From Lentzea aerocolonigenes (lineage in GTDB: Bacteria; Actinomycetota; Actinomycetes; Mycobacteriales; Pseudonocardiaceae): DNA of 50,669 bases. The position numbers and the translations under genes are program-made. This document shows, in pieces, positions 19,059 to 28,758 of the stretch. The stretch lies in assembly GCF_000955955.1 (NCBI RefSeq), contig NZ_JYJG01000139.1, forward strand, positions 1-50,669, read 5' to 3'. The stretch's first letter is position 1. Every line of letters begins with the position of its first letter. Under the pieces are notes generated by a model. That model had not been told where the DNA came from. It ran no database searches and was given only the letters and a program-made list of their open reading frames with translations.

Positions 19059-20948
19059 ATGGACGGACAGGATCGCCTCGGGTACGAGCAGCGCCTCGCG
19101 CTGGAGCTCGCGGCCATCGGGCAGCGGCTGACGATGATCAGCTCGGAGATGCGGGAGCACTCCTCTTCGGTCGCGACCGCGGCACCTCCCGTCCCGCAGA
19201 CGGCGCAGGCGCCGGTCGTGGCTCCTCCTGTGGCGGTCCCGATGCCGCCGCCGAGCCCTTGGGCGCAGCAGGCACCGATGCAGCACCAGATGCCCCAACC
19301 CCAGGTGCAGTGGCCGCAGCCGCCGCCTCCGCAGCACTGGCCCGTGCAGCCGCCGCCACCTCGCGAAACGTTGTTCGAGAAGCTCGGCAAGGACGGCGCG
19401 GGCTCGAAGCTGCTGGCCTGGGTCGGTGGCGCGATCACCGTGCTCGGGTTCGTGCTGCTGCTGATCCTCGCGATCCAGCGCGGCTGGCTCGGCCCGATGC
19501 CGCGCGTCATCGGCGGTGCGGTGTTCAGCGGCGCGTTGGTCGGCATCGGCATGTGGCTGCACCGCAACCCGGCCGGCCGCACCGGGGCGTTCGCTTTGGC
19601 CGCCACCGGTTTCGCGGGCCTCTACCTCGACGTCATCGCCGCCACAAGCCTCTACGAGTACTTCCCTCCCGGCGTGGGTCTCGTCGTCGGGCTCGCGGTC
19701 GCGGCGAGCGGTGTCGTGCTCGCGTTGCGGTGGGAGTCGCAAACGCTCGCGGTCGGCGTTGTCGCAGCGTGTGCCATCTGCTCGCCGATATTGACGGACG
19801 GCTTCACGGTGTTGCTGGTCGGCTTCCTGCTGGTGCTGAAGATGGCCAGCACGCCGGTCCAGATCCAGCGCAACTGGCCGGGTCTCGCGATCGCCGGTGG
19901 CTTCCCGCCGATCATCGCCTCGCTGCTCGCGACCGCTCAGGCCATCCCGGCCGACTTCGAGTGGACCGTCGTCGGAGTCGCCGGCGCCACGACCGTCGTC
20001 GGCATCGTGGTCGCGCTGCTGACGATCCGGAAGCGTCCGGACGACGTCGTCGCGATCGCGATGATCGCGGGCTCGGCGTTGCCCGCGATGTTCGCGACCA
20101 CGCTGCTGCACGACCCGGCCAACTCGATCCTGGCCGGTGCCGTCGCCGCGGTCCTGCTGGCGATCTGGATGGTCCCGGACCTGCCGCGCGCGTTCACGAC
20201 GGCGGCCGGCGCGACGGGCATGCTCGCGTTGTTCCAGACGACGGTGATCGCGCTGGACGGCAACGTGCGGACGGCGATCGTGCTTGCCGAGGCGGTGCTG
20301 CTGGCGTTCCTCGCGGCCCGGTTGGACAAGAGGAGCGCGCTGGTCGGGTCGATCGTGTTCGGCGCCGTCGGGTTCCTGATGACGGTCGGTCAGGCCGTGC
20401 CGATCTCGTGGCTGATCGAAGAACCCCGCTACATCGTCGTCACCCAAGGCGACTACGCGGCCGGGCTGGTCACGGCACTCGTGCTGGGCATCTACGCGGC
20501 GGTCGCGCCCTGGGCCGCGCTGAAGATGCAGGTGCTGCGCGAGCCGGCCAGGCACCCGTTCCCGTGGATCATCTCCGGGCTCGTGCTGCTCTACGGCGCG
20601 GCGGGTGCGGTGCTGTGCGCGGCGCTGCTGGTCTCGCCGGACGAGAGCGGGTTCCTGTTCGGACACTCAGTCGTCACGGTGTCGTGGACCGTTGCCGCCT
20701 TGTTCTTGCTGGTCAGGGGCATCAACAACAAGGCGCTGCGGATCTCCGGCCTGATCCTGGTCGGCGCGGCGGTGATCAAGCTGGTGCTGTTCGACCTCGC
20801 GGCGCTCGACGGTGTGGCGCGTGTGCTGGCGTTCCTCGGCGCCGGTCTCGTGCTCCTGACCGCGGGCACCCGTTACGCCAAACTGGTGGCTTCTGCGAAG
20901 AATCCGGATTCATATGAATCCAAACCAGTAGCTCCGCCGTCTTACTAG
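19059..20948 (+). CDS. DUF2339 multi-pass membrane protein
   Basis: A 629-residue membrane protein. About residues 1-30 are charged and coiled (LALELAAIGQRL), 40-105 form a Pro/Gln-rich linker, and the remainder has some 16 or more hydrophobic helices separated by very short loops, the pattern of DUF2339. The start is taken at MDGQDRLG; an in-frame ATG at 19008 is possible but has no ribosome site. Function unknown. It diverges from the rbs operon and is followed by a strong hairpin. Confidence 0.8.
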   Translation: MDGQDRLGYEQRLALELAAIGQRLTMISSEMREHSSSVATAAPPVPQTAQAPVVAPPVAVPMPPPSPWAQQAPMQHQMPQPQVQWPQPPPPQHWPVQPPPPRETLFEKLGKDGAGSKLLAWVGGAITVLGFVLLLILAIQRGWLGPMPRVIGGAVFSGALVGIGMWLHRNPAGRTGAFALAATGFAGLYLDVIAATSLYEYFPPGVGLVVGLAVAASGVVLALRWESQTLAVGVVAACAICSPILTDGFTVLLVGFLLVLKMASTPVQIQRNWPGLAIAGGFPPIIASLLATAQAIPADFEWTVVGVAGATTVVGIVVALLTIRKRPDDVVAIAMIAGSALPAMFATTLLHDPANSILAGAVAAVLLAIWMVPDLPRAFTTAAGATGMLALFQTTVIALDGNVRTAIVLAEAVLLAFLAARLDKRSALVGSIVFGAVGFLMTVGQAVPISWLIEEPRYIVVTQGDYAAGLVTALVLGIYAAVAPWAALKMQVLREPARHPFPWIISGLVLLYGAAGAVLCAALLVSPDESGFLFGHSVVTVSWTVAALFLLVRGINNKALRISGLILVGAAVIKLVLFDLAALDGVARVLAFLGAGLVLLTAGTRYAKLVASAKNPDSYESKPVAPPSY

Positions 20949-20954
20949 GTATGG

Positions 20955-20985
20955 CCGTCGCCCGCGCCGCCGTCGCGGGCGACGG
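20955..20985 (+). terminator. Hairpin after the DUF2339 gene
   Basis: A perfect 12-bp GC-rich stem (CCGTCGCCCGCG / CGCGGGCGACGG) with a 7-base loop lies 6 bases past the stop codon. There is no T-run, as is common for actinomycete terminators. Confidence 0.6.
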
Positions 20986-21068
20986 TCGTACTACAACCAG
21001 GCAAAGATTTCCCTCTGAAGAGTGACGGAAGTAGATCGAAAGCACCCGGAAGTGGTCCCATCGGGCGT

Positions 21069-22151
21069 ATGGCAAAGCCACGCCTCGTGGCCGCGGTTCT
21101 AGCGCTCTCAGCGGCTTTCGCGGCGACTGGTGTTCATCAAGGGCACGAGTACACGACCACTTCCACCGCCTCGTTGTCCCCGCGCGCGTTCGTGGTGGGC
21201 AAGACGGGCCTCGTGCAGGTCGTCGACACCAGGAGCGGCGCGGTTCTCGCGCGGGCGGACACCGGGGGCCGCGCGACCGGCGTCGCGGTGTCCCCGGACG
21301 GGCAGCACCTCTACGTGATCAACGGGTGGACCGGCGCGATCACCGTGGTCGACACGACCACCGGCGCGGTCCTCGACCGGATCTTCACGCAGGTCCAGCT
21401 CTCGCACGCGGCGATGCGCCCGGACGGCAAGCGCCTTTACGTCTCGGCCAGCGGCGGCATCGCGGTCGTGGACCCGGAGAACTTCCGCCTGGTCGCGGCG
21501 GTGAAGGTCAACGGGCAGCCGCAGGGGCTGGCCGTGCACCCCAACAACCAGGTCCTGTACGTGGCCAACGCGCAGGACGGCACGGTCGGCCTGGTCGACA
21601 CGGCGACGGCGTTCCAGACCTCGGCGGTGCAGGTCGGAGGGCTGCCGCAGTTCCTCGCGATCTCCCCGGACGGCAAGCGCCTGTACGTGAGCAGCATGCG
21701 CCTCGGTGAGAAGACGCCCGGCACGGTGTCGGTCCTCGACACGACCACGAACCAGGTCGTCGGCTCGCTGAGCGTCGGCAGGGGAGCGGGCAGCCTCGCG
21801 GTCACCCCGGACGGCGCCACCGTCTACCTGACACTGCCGAAGGAGAGCTCCGTCGTGATCATCGACGCGACGACCATGACGGTGCGCGACCGGCTGCACA
21901 TCGACTCACCGAGCGTCGCCATCGCGCCGGGCGACCCGAGGGTCTTCCTCGCGACCGGCGCGACGACGACGGTGCTCGACAGTTCGCACGCGGTGCTGGC
22001 CACGTACTGGATGAAGTCGAACGAACTGGAGGAGACGAGGTCGCGCCAGTTCGACGCGACCATGATCACCTTCGCCTCCGGTCAGCCGACGGCGACCGGC
22101 TCGCGGATCTCGTCGTCCCAATCGTCGAAGTCGTCCACCGGCTCGTCGTGA
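21069..22151 (+). CDS. Secreted YVTN-type beta-propeller protein
   Basis: A 360-residue exported protein: hydrophobic signal region (about 5-22), then about seven repeats of roughly 42 residues with the pattern VSPDGxxLYVxN and VDTxTGxVL, i.e. a YVTN/YncE-type propeller. The last 25 or so residues (Ser-rich) are encoded opposite the acidic tail of the MmpL transporter, with a 70-base antisense overlap; the propeller itself ends before this. No ligand is predicted. YncE-like propellers elsewhere bind DNA or act in the envelope. Confidence 0.8.
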   Translation: MAKPRLVAAVLALSAAFAATGVHQGHEYTTTSTASLSPRAFVVGKTGLVQVVDTRSGAVLARADTGGRATGVAVSPDGQHLYVINGWTGAITVVDTTTGAVLDRIFTQVQLSHAAMRPDGKRLYVSASGGIAVVDPENFRLVAAVKVNGQPQGLAVHPNNQVLYVANAQDGTVGLVDTATAFQTSAVQVGGLPQFLAISPDGKRLYVSSMRLGEKTPGTVSVLDTTTNQVVGSLSVGRGAGSLAVTPDGATVYLTLPKESSVVIIDATTMTVRDRLHIDSPSVAIAPGDPRVFLATGATTTVLDSSHAVLATYWMKSNELEETRSRQFDATMITFASGQPTATGSRISSSQSSKSSTGSS

Positions 22152-24205
22152 AGCGCGAGGCGTTCCTGGATCCGCTTCAACGGACCGGGTGACCACCACG
22201 CGGCGTTGCCGAGGAGCTTGAGCACGGCCGGCACGAGCAGCATCCGGACGACTGTGGCGTCGAGGGCCAGCGCGAGGATCATGCCGACGCCGACGAACCG
22301 CATCATCGCGACCTGCGAGAACGCGAACGCGCCGGTGACGACGATCAGCAGCAGCGCCGCCGAGGTGATCACCCGGCCGGTCTTGGCCAGGCCGGTGCTC
22401 ACCGCCTCCTCGGTCGTCGCGCCCTGTCCGCGCGCCTCGACCATCCTGCTGAGCAAGAAGACCTCGTAGTCCGTCGACAGGCCGAACACGATCGCGGCCA
22501 TCAGCACGACGATGCCGGACTCGAGCGGTCCCGGCGTGACGCCGAGCAGGTCAGCCCCGTGGCCTTCCTGGAAGATCCACACCAGCACGCCGAACGTGGC
22601 GGACAGCGACAGCGCGCTCATCACGACCGCCTTGATCGGCAGCACGACCGAGCCGAACGCCAGGAACATCAGGATCAGCGTCGCACCGACCAGCAGCCCG
22701 ATCATCAACGGCAGTCCGTCCGCGATGGCGTCGAGCGAGTCGGTGACGATGGCGGTGTTGCCGCCGACCAGCACTTCTGAGTTTGCCGGCGGCGTGATCG
22801 CGCGGACGTCCTTGAGCGCCTGCTTCGACTCACTGCTCAACGCGTCGTGTTCGAGCCCGGCGGCCGCGGCCGTGACGCCCTTGTCGGCGCCCATCGGCCT
22901 TGTGTCGCCGATGCCCGGGACGTCCTTGACCTTGTCGAGGTACTGCTGGACGGCGGCTTGGTCACCACCCTTGATGACGATCTTGAGGCCGGTGTTGGAG
23001 AGCGCGGAGAAGTTCTGGTTGATGTTCTCGGTGGCGACGCGCACGGCGTTGCCCTCTGGCAGGACCTTCTCGGTGACCTGGCCGAACTGGACGTTGAGGA
23101 ACGGCGCTCCGAGCGCACCGAGGACCGCGATCAACGGGATCGCGAACAGCAGCGGCCGCTTCATGACCTTGCCACTGAGCGTGCGCCAGCCGCGTTCGCT
23201 CGGCTCCTTCTTGCGCCACGGCATGGCGAGCTTGTCGACCCGGTGGCCGAGCACGCCGAGCAACGCGGGCAGCAACGTCAGCGACACGAGCGCGGCGATC
23301 GCGACCGACGACATGCCGCCGTACGCGAGGGACTTCAGGAAGCCGTGCGGGAAGATCAGCAGTCCGGCGAGTGCGATGACCAGCAGCGTTGCGCTGAACA
23401 TGACGGTACGGCCGGCGCTCGCCACGGTGCGGCCGACCGCCTGCTCGGTGGTGCGGCCTTGTGCCAGCTCCTCGCGGAACCGGCCGACCATGAACAGGCC
23501 GTAGTCGATCGCCATGCCCAGCCCGAGCAGCGACGCGACGTTGACCGCGAACGAGTTGACGCTCGTGAAGAGCGCGATGCCGTGCAGCACGCCGAGCGCA
23601 CCCATGATCGCGAGCCCGCCGACGACGACGGGAAGACTTGCGGCCACCAGACCGCCGAAGATGATCACGAGCAGCAGCAGGACCAGCGGCAGCGAGAACA
23701 TCTCGGCGCGCGTGAGGTCGTCCTGCGACATGTCGTTGATGGCCTTCTGGGTGGGCACGAGCCCGCCGACCTGCTGGGTGAATCCTTCGACGTTCAGCTG
23801 CTTCTGAACGTCCTCGAACTGCTTGATCTGCTCGTTCGAGTCACCGCTGGTCAGCGTGATGGCGACCAGCGCCTGCTGCTTGTCGTCCGACGGCACCGGC
23901 CCGGTGGCCTTGAGCACGTCGTGCGTCGGGAAGCCGCTGATGTGATCGGCGATCTTCTTGAGCTCGAGCGGGTTGGCGAAATCGCCGCGGTAAATGACGA
24001 TCACGTCACCGTTCTGCCGCCCGAACGCCTCCTCGGCTACCTTGTCGGCCCGCGCCGCCTCGCTGGAAGGAGCCTCGTAACCACCCTGGCTGAGCTTGTC
24101 GAACACGCCCAGTCCCCACACGCCGCCGAGCACAGCGAGCAGTACGGTCGCGATCAACACCACCCACCGGCGGCGATATGCGATAGATCCCCACTTCGCG
24201 AACAT
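22082..24205 (-). CDS. MmpL-type RND transporter
   Basis: A 707-residue exporter of the MMPL family. Two halves each carry a periplasmic loop and a membrane bundle with the proton-relay signature: GLGMAIDYGLFMVGRFREEL in the first and GLSTDYEVFLLSRMVEA in the second. The C-terminal tail is acidic (DDFDDWDDE). The ATG follows AGGAGG by nine bases. The substrate may be a lipid or a small amphiphile; the divergent TetR regulator suggests induction by that substrate. Confidence 0.92.
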   Translation of the reverse strand: MFAKWGSIAYRRRWVVLIATVLLAVLGGVWGLGVFDKLSQGGYEAPSSEAARADKVAEEAFGRQNGDVIVIYRGDFANPLELKKIADHISGFPTHDVLKATGPVPSDDKQQALVAITLTSGDSNEQIKQFEDVQKQLNVEGFTQQVGGLVPTQKAINDMSQDDLTRAEMFSLPLVLLLLVIIFGGLVAASLPVVVGGLAIMGALGVLHGIALFTSVNSFAVNVASLLGLGMAIDYGLFMVGRFREELAQGRTTEQAVGRTVASAGRTVMFSATLLVIALAGLLIFPHGFLKSLAYGGMSSVAIAALVSLTLLPALLGVLGHRVDKLAMPWRKKEPSERGWRTLSGKVMKRPLLFAIPLIAVLGALGAPFLNVQFGQVTEKVLPEGNAVRVATENINQNFSALSNTGLKIVIKGGDQAAVQQYLDKVKDVPGIGDTRPMGADKGVTAAAAGLEHDALSSESKQALKDVRAITPPANSEVLVGGNTAIVTDSLDAIADGLPLMIGLLVGATLILMFLAFGSVVLPIKAVVMSALSLSATFGVLVWIFQEGHGADLLGVTPGPLESGIVVLMAAIVFGLSTDYEVFLLSRMVEARGQGATTEEAVSTGLAKTGRVITSAALLLIVVTGAFAFSQVAMMRFVGVGMILALALDATVVRMLLVPAVLKLLGNAAWWSPGPLKRIQERLALHDEPVDDFDDWDDEIREPVAVG

Positions 24206-24252
24206 CGACGACGGCCTCCTGGGTTACCGTGCTGTGAATCCCGTGAACTCTT

Positions 24253-24267
24253 GTAAACACCGTTCAC
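24253..24267. promoter_or_regulatory. Putative TetR operator between mmpL and tetR
   Basis: GTAAACACCGTTCAC fits the pseudo-palindrome GTnAAC-n3-GTTnAC, with a further GTGAAC half-site just upstream at 24243-24248. It sits in the 112-bp gap between the divergent transporter and regulator genes, the usual place for a local TetR repressor. Confidence 0.55.
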
Positions 24268-24317
24268 TGAAACCGTACGGGGCCGTGGACGGGGTCTACA
24301 ACCCGATGGAGTGACAT

Positions 24318-25040
24318 ATGACCGAGGCCACTCGCCGAGAACGACTCCGCGCAGAAACCGAGCGTGAGATTCGGCAGGCGGCCCGCGCCCTTTTGGTGGA
24401 ACGCGGCCGCGACGCAGTGACCCTGCGTGCGATCGCACGCGAACTGGGCATCACCGCACCCGCCTTGTACCGCTACTACGACTCCCACGACGCCCTGTTG
24501 CGGCAGCTCTGCGACGACATCTGCGCCGACATGGCAGCGGCCTTGTACGCGGACCTCGCCGCGGAGCCTTCGGGCCACGTGGGATGCAAGGTCAGGGCGG
24601 TGTGCCGAGCCTTCCGCCGCTGGGCGCTGGCCCACCCCCAGGAGTTCGCGCTGGTCTTCGCCTCACCCCGGGACCCGCTGGGCGCCGACCAGTTCGGCTC
24701 GGTCTTCCTGCAGCTGGCCGGGCAGCTGATCGCCTCGAACCTGGTCGCCACGCACGCGGACGACGAGGTGCCCGAGGTGCTGCACGAGGACCTGGTGAGG
24801 TTCCAACAGGTCCTGGTGGACGCGGTGTCGGTGCACGGGGTTCAGATCGGCGAGGACGTCCTCAACCTGGGCAAGATCTACCACGTGGTGCAGTCGTGGG
24901 TGCGGCTGTACGGGCACGTGGCGCTGGAGGTGTTCGGGAGGTTCCCGTTCGCGGTGAGCAACCCGGAGCCGATGTTCGACAGCATGCTCGACCAGATGCT
25001 CACGGACATCGGCTTCCAGGAGGACGACTCTGCGATGTAG
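24318..25040 (+). CDS. TetR-family regulator, probable repressor of the MmpL gene
   Basis: A 240-residue TetR protein: helix-turn-helix at about 15-60 (AVTLRAIARELGITAPALYRYY) and a C-terminal effector domain of the TetR_C_13 (WHG) kind at about 85-200. The ATG follows GGAG by six bases. Divergent placement with the transporter and the palindrome between them suggest substrate-responsive control of export. Confidence 0.88.
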   Translation: MTEATRRERLRAETEREIRQAARALLVERGRDAVTLRAIARELGITAPALYRYYDSHDALLRQLCDDICADMAAALYADLAAEPSGHVGCKVRAVCRAFRRWALAHPQEFALVFASPRDPLGADQFGSVFLQLAGQLIASNLVATHADDEVPEVLHEDLVRFQQVLVDAVSVHGVQIGEDVLNLGKIYHVVQSWVRLYGHVALEVFGRFPFAVSNPEPMFDSMLDQMLTDIGFQEDDSAM

Positions 25041-25070
25041 CGCGGATCGGGTATTGCGCGACATAGGACC

Positions 25071-25808
25071 ATGGTCGACGCCAAGAACTCGGCAACATCT
25101 GCTGATCTACCTGCCACCCTCGAGGAACCGGAGTCGTCGGGCGGACCGGGCCAGGCCATCCTCGACCTGCTGGACAAGGCCATCGGCCTGCAGTCGGCGA
25201 TGGTGCGCAAGAACATCGCCCGAGCTCGCCAGCGCAACCCGGAGGCGACGCCGGCAGAGGTCATCGGCACCCTGGAGAAGATGTACGTCAGTGCCCTGAC
25301 CAGCACGGGGGCCGCGGTCGGAGGTGCCGCGGCCGCGCCTGGTGTCGGTACCGGGATCTCGCTGGCGTTGTCTGCGGGCGAAGCTCTGTCCTCGCTCGAG
25401 CTGAGCACCCTGTACGTGCTCTCGGTCGCCGAGGTCCACGGGGTCCCGCTCGACGAGATCGAACGCCGCCGGACTCTCGTTCTCGGGATCCTGCTCGGCG
25501 AGTCCGGTTCCAAGAGCATCGGCAAGGTCGCCGAGCGCACCGGCCAGTACTGGGCCCGCCAGCTCGTCGGCGCGGTGCCCACGGCAACGCTGAAACAGAT
25601 CAACAAAGTCCTGGGCAAGAACTTCGTCACCAAGTACGGCACCAAGCAGGGGATCATCGTGCTCGGCCGGGCAGTCCCGTTCGGCATCGGTGCCGTGATC
25701 GGCGGCGCCGCCAACGCCACCGTCGCCACCCTGGCCGTCCGGGCCGCTCGACGAGCATTCGGCCCGGCACCCGAGTCGTGGCCGGAGGCAGAGTCGGCGC
25801 AGCCGTAG
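25071..25808 (+). CDS. Hypothetical membrane-associated protein, weakly EcsC-like
   Basis: A 245-residue protein not firmly assigned. After a polar N-terminus (about 1-35) there are Gly/Ala-rich hydrophobic segments at about 80-115 (GAAVGGAAAAPGVGTGISLAL) and at about 195-230 (GRAVPFGIGAVIGGAANATV), a spacing reminiscent of EcsC-family proteins. No catalytic motif is seen. A terminator follows the stop. The role is unknown. Confidence 0.65.
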   Translation: MVDAKNSATSADLPATLEEPESSGGPGQAILDLLDKAIGLQSAMVRKNIARARQRNPEATPAEVIGTLEKMYVSALTSTGAAVGGAAAAPGVGTGISLALSAGEALSSLELSTLYVLSVAEVHGVPLDEIERRRTLVLGILLGESGSKSIGKVAERTGQYWARQLVGAVPTATLKQINKVLGKNFVTKYGTKQGIIVLGRAVPFGIGAVIGGAANATVATLAVRAARRAFGPAPESWPEAESAQP

Positions 25809-25821
25809 CCACGCCGACTCT
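25790..25821 (+). terminator. Intrinsic terminator after the EcsC-like gene
   Basis: A perfect 10-bp stem AGAGTCGGCG / CGCCGACTCT spans the stop codon and is followed by TTCGTT. It separates this gene from the convergent leuS. Confidence 0.6.
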
Positions 25822-25828
25822 TTCGTTG

Positions 25829-28606
25829 CTACAGAACGACGTTCACCAGGCGGCCGGGGACCACGATCACCTTGCGCGGCTCGCCACCGGCGACCAGCTC
25901 GGCGATCTTCTCCTCGGCCAGCGCCGCGGCCTTGATCTCGTCCTGCGAGGCAGCAGCCGAGACCACGACCCGCGAGCGGACCTTGCCGTTGACCTGGATC
26001 GGGTACTCGACCGTGTCCTCGACCAGGTACTGCTGGTCCGCCTTGGGGAACGGGCCGTGCGCCAGCGAGTCGCCGTTGCCCAGCCGAGTCCACAGCTCCT
26101 CGGCCACGTGCGGCGCCTGCGGGGCCAGCATCAGCACCAGCGGCTCGGCCAGGGCCCGAGGGGTCCCGCCCGAGTAGTGCTTGGTGACGAAGTTGTTCAG
26201 CTCGATCAGCTTCGCGCCGGCCGTGTTGTAGCGCAGGTTCGCGTAGTCGTCGTGCACGCCGGCGATCGTCTTGTGCAGCAGCCGCAGCGCCTCGACCGAA
26301 GGCTCTTCGTCCACGACGCGCAGCGAGCCGTCGGTCTCGTCGACCAGGTTGCGCCACAGACGCTGCAGGAACCGTTGCGCGCCGACGACGTCCTTGGTCG
26401 CCCACGGACGGGACACGTCCATCGGGCCCATGGACATCTCGTAGAACCGGAAGGTGTCGGCGCCGTAGTTCTCGCACATCTCGTCCGGCGTGACGACGTT
26501 CTTCAGGCTCTTGCCCATCTTCCCGTACTCGCGGGAGACCTCTTCGCCGTTGTAGAAGTACTTGCCGCCGTCCTCGATGACCTCGGTCGCCGGCACGTAC
26601 GAGCCGCGGGCGTCGACGAACGCGTACGCCTGGATGTAGCCCTGGTTGAACAGGCGGCGGTACGGCTCGTCGCCGGTCAGGTGGCCCAGGTCGAACAGGA
26701 CCTTCTGCCAGAAGCGCGAGTACAGCAGGTGCAGGACCGCGTGCTCGACGCCGCCGATGTACAGGTCGACGCCACCGGGGTCGGTCGGGCCGTGCTCGGC
26801 CGTGCGCGGGCCCAGCCAGTACTTCTCGTTCTCCGGGTTGACGAACCGCTCGGTCTCGGCCGGGTCGACGTAGCGCAGCTGATACCAGCACGAACCCGCC
26901 CAGTTGGGCATCGTGTTCGTGTCACGGCGGTAGGTCTTGACGCCATCGCCCAGGTCCAGCTCGACGGTCGTCCACTCAGTGGCGCGCGACAGCGGCGGCG
27001 ACGGCTCGGTGTCCGCGTCCTCCGGGTCGAAGGTGCGCGGCGAGTAGTCGTCGACGTCCGGCAGCTCGATCGGCAGCATCGACTCCGGCAGCGGGATCGC
27101 GGTGCCGGCCTCGTCGTAGACGACCGGGAACGGCTCGCCCCAGTAGCGCTGGCGGCTGAACAGCCAGTCGCGCAGCTTGAACTGGACCGTGCCGTGGCCG
27201 TGGCCGTTCTCCTCCAGCCAGCCGATGATCGTCTTCTTGGCGTCGTCGATCGCCATGCCGTCCAGGAACCCGCTGTTCACGGCGGGTCCGTCGCCGGTGT
27301 AGGCGTCGCCCTCGAAGCCTTCCGGCGGCTGGACCGTGCGGATGATCGGCAGGTCGAACTTCTTCGCGAAGTCCCAGTCGCGCTGGTCCTGGCCGGGGAC
27401 GGCCATGATCGCGCCGGTGCCGTAGCCCATCAGCACGTAGTCGGCGATGTAGACCGGGATTTCCTTGCCGTTCACCGGGTTCGTGGCGTACGCCCCGGTG
27501 AAGACGCCGGTCTTCTCCTTGTTCTCCTGACGGTCCAGTTCGGACTTCAGGGACGCGGCGCGCCGGTACGCGGCGATGTCTGCCACGCGATCGGGCGTCG
27601 CAATCTGGTCCACCAGCTCGTGTTCCGGTGCCAGGACCATGTAGGTCGCGCCGAACAACGTGTCCGGCCGGGTCGTGAAGACCTCAATGTTCTCGTCTCC
27701 CACCGCGAATCGGACTCGGGCACCGTGCGAGCGCCCGATCCAGTTGCGCTGCATGGCCTTGACCTTGTCCGGCCAGTCCAGCCGGTCCAAGTCGTCGATC
27801 AGCCGGTCCGAGTACGCGGTGATGCGCATCATCCACTGGCGCAGGTTTTTCCTGAACACCGGGAAGTTGCCACGCTCACTGCGACCGTCCGCGGTGACCT
27901 CTTCGTTCGCCAGCACAGTACCCAGTCCCGGGCACCAGTTGACGGGCGCCTCCGACAAGTAGGCCAGCCGGAATTCGCCCAAGATCCTTTGCTGGTCGGC
28001 AAAAGACAGCTCAGACCACTTGCGACCGTCCTCGACGGGGCGTTCGCCGGACTCGAACTGCGAGATCAACTCGGCGATCGGACGGGCTCGCTTCGCGTCC
28101 GCGTCGTACCAGGAGTTGAAGATCTGCAGGAAGATCCACTGGGTCCACTTGTAGTAGCCCGGGTCGATCGTCGAGATGCGGCGACGCTCGTCGTGGCCCA
28201 GCCCCAGCCTGCGGATCTGGCGCAGGTAGGTGTTGATGTTGGCTTCGGTCGTCTTGCGCGGGTGCTGACCGGTCTGCACCGCGTACTGCTCGGCGGGCAG
28301 GCCGAACGCGTCGAAGCCCATGGTGTGCAGGACGTTGCGGCCGTTCATGCGGTGGTAGCGCGCGAAGACGTCCGTGCCGATGAAGCCCAGCGGGTGGCCG
28401 ACGTGCAGGCCGGCGCCACTCGGGTACGGGAACATGTCCTGCACGAACAGCTTGTCGTTCGGGACGTCGCCCTTGAGCGCACCCACGGGGTTCGGCGCGT
28501 GGTAGGTGCCGTGGTCCTCCCAGTACCGCTGCCACCGCTCCTCGATCTGGTTCGCCAGCTCTGCGGTGTAGCGGTAGGCGGGGATCTCCGCCGCGTCCGT
28601 GCTCAT
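25829..28606 (-). CDS. leuS: Leucyl-tRNA synthetase
   Basis: Class I synthetase charging tRNA-Leu, 925 residues. The HIGH-type motif is LHVGHPLG, and the KMSKS-type motif is KMGKS (GKMGKSLKN), as in related actinobacterial enzymes. The editing domain has [13 protein letters not shown]. The start is the ATG at 28606, matched by AGAGGGA upstream and the family-like [14 protein letters not shown]. The 5' region holds a short Leu-rich leader ORF and hairpins, so expression is probably tuned by leucyl-tRNA supply. Confidence 0.95.
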   Translation of the reverse strand: MSTDAAEIPAYRYTAELANQIEERWQRYWEDHGTYHAPNPVGALKGDVPNDKLFVQDMFPYPSGAGLHVGHPLGFIGTDVFARYHRMNGRNVLHTMGFDAFGLPAEQYAVQTGQHPRKTTEANINTYLRQIRRLGLGHDERRRISTIDPGYYKWTQWIFLQIFNSWYDADAKRARPIAELISQFESGERPVEDGRKWSELSFADQQRILGEFRLAYLSEAPVNWCPGLGTVLANEEVTADGRSERGNFPVFRKNLRQWMMRITAYSDRLIDDLDRLDWPDKVKAMQRNWIGRSHGARVRFAVGDENIEVFTTRPDTLFGATYMVLAPEHELVDQIATPDRVADIAAYRRAASLKSELDRQENKEKTGVFTGAYATNPVNGKEIPVYIADYVLMGYGTGAIMAVPGQDQRDWDFAKKFDLPIIRTVQPPEGFEGDAYTGDGPAVNSGFLDGMAIDDAKKTIIGWLEENGHGHGTVQFKLRDWLFSRQRYWGEPFPVVYDEAGTAIPLPESMLPIELPDVDDYSPRTFDPEDADTEPSPPLSRATEWTTVELDLGDGVKTYRRDTNTMPNWAGSCWYQLRYVDPAETERFVNPENEKYWLGPRTAEHGPTDPGGVDLYIGGVEHAVLHLLYSRFWQKVLFDLGHLTGDEPYRRLFNQGYIQAYAFVDARGSYVPATEVIEDGGKYFYNGEEVSREYGKMGKSLKNVVTPDEMCENYGADTFRFYEMSMGPMDVSRPWATKDVVGAQRFLQRLWRNLVDETDGSLRVVDEEPSVEALRLLHKTIAGVHDDYANLRYNTAGAKLIELNNFVTKHYSGGTPRALAEPLVLMLAPQAPHVAEELWTRLGNGDSLAHGPFPKADQQYLVEDTVEYPIQVNGKVRSRVVVSAAASQDEIKAAALAEEKIAELVAGGEPRKVIVVPGRLVNVVL

Positions 28607-28651
28607 CTCAACGTCCCTCTCAACATCGTTCCTGCCCCTGACATGACGAAA

Positions 28652-28678
28652 CCCCCCAGCCCAGATGGGCATGGAGGG
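28652..28678 (-). terminator. Terminator-like hairpin in the leuS leader
   Basis: On the minus strand CCCTCC-AT-GCCC-ATCT-GGGC-T-GGGGGG folds into a GC-rich stem with one small bulge, followed by TTTCGTC. It lies 46 bases before the leuS start, so it would stop transcription before the gene. Confidence 0.55.
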
Positions 28679-28680
28679 CG

Positions 28681-28716
28681 GCCGCGCCGACCGTCTTGCG
28701 ATCAGGTCGTCGCGGC
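28681..28716 (-). promoter_or_regulatory. Long hairpin between the leader peptide and the terminator
   Basis: GCCGCGACGACC and GGTCGGCGCGGC form a stem of 11 pairs with one mismatch and a 12-base loop. It begins at the last base of the leader stop codon and ends two bases before the terminator hairpin. This is the position of a pause or competing structure in an amino-acid attenuator. The exact alternative pairing is not resolved by eye. Confidence 0.5.
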
Positions 28717-28745
28717 TAGATAAGGAGCAGGCGGGCCGTGCTCAT
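28716..28745 (-). CDS. Leucine-rich leader peptide upstream of leuS
   Basis: A nine-residue [12 protein letters not shown], with three consecutive Leu codons (CTG CTC CTT) just before the stop. A -10 box TACCGT lies 7 bases before the ATG, so the message is probably leaderless and the peptide is translated from the very 5' end, as known for leader peptides of other actinobacterial amino-acid attenuators. Two hairpins follow before leuS. Ribosome slowing at the Leu codons when leucyl-tRNA is scarce would favour readthrough. The ORF is short, so its reality rests on position and codon content. Confidence 0.6.
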   Translation of the reverse strand: MSTARLLLI

Positions 28746-28752
28746 GTCCTCA

Positions 28753-28758
28753 ACGGTA
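28753..28758 (-). promoter_or_regulatory. -10 box of the leuS leader promoter
   Basis: TACCGT on the minus strand is 7 bases before the leader ATG. The -35 region is weak. Confidence 0.5.

Noticed and set aside
26490..26530. KMGKS instead of KMSKS in LeuS as a defect
   Set aside because: Related actinobacterial leucyl-tRNA synthetases also have a Gly at this place, as far as I recall, so it is not a sign of decay.
25778..28723. A 981-codon open frame antisense to leuS
   Set aside because: It mirrors leuS in a GC-rich genome, has no recognisable domain, and the synthetase frame is unambiguous. The same applies to other long antisense frames, such as 33521-36046.
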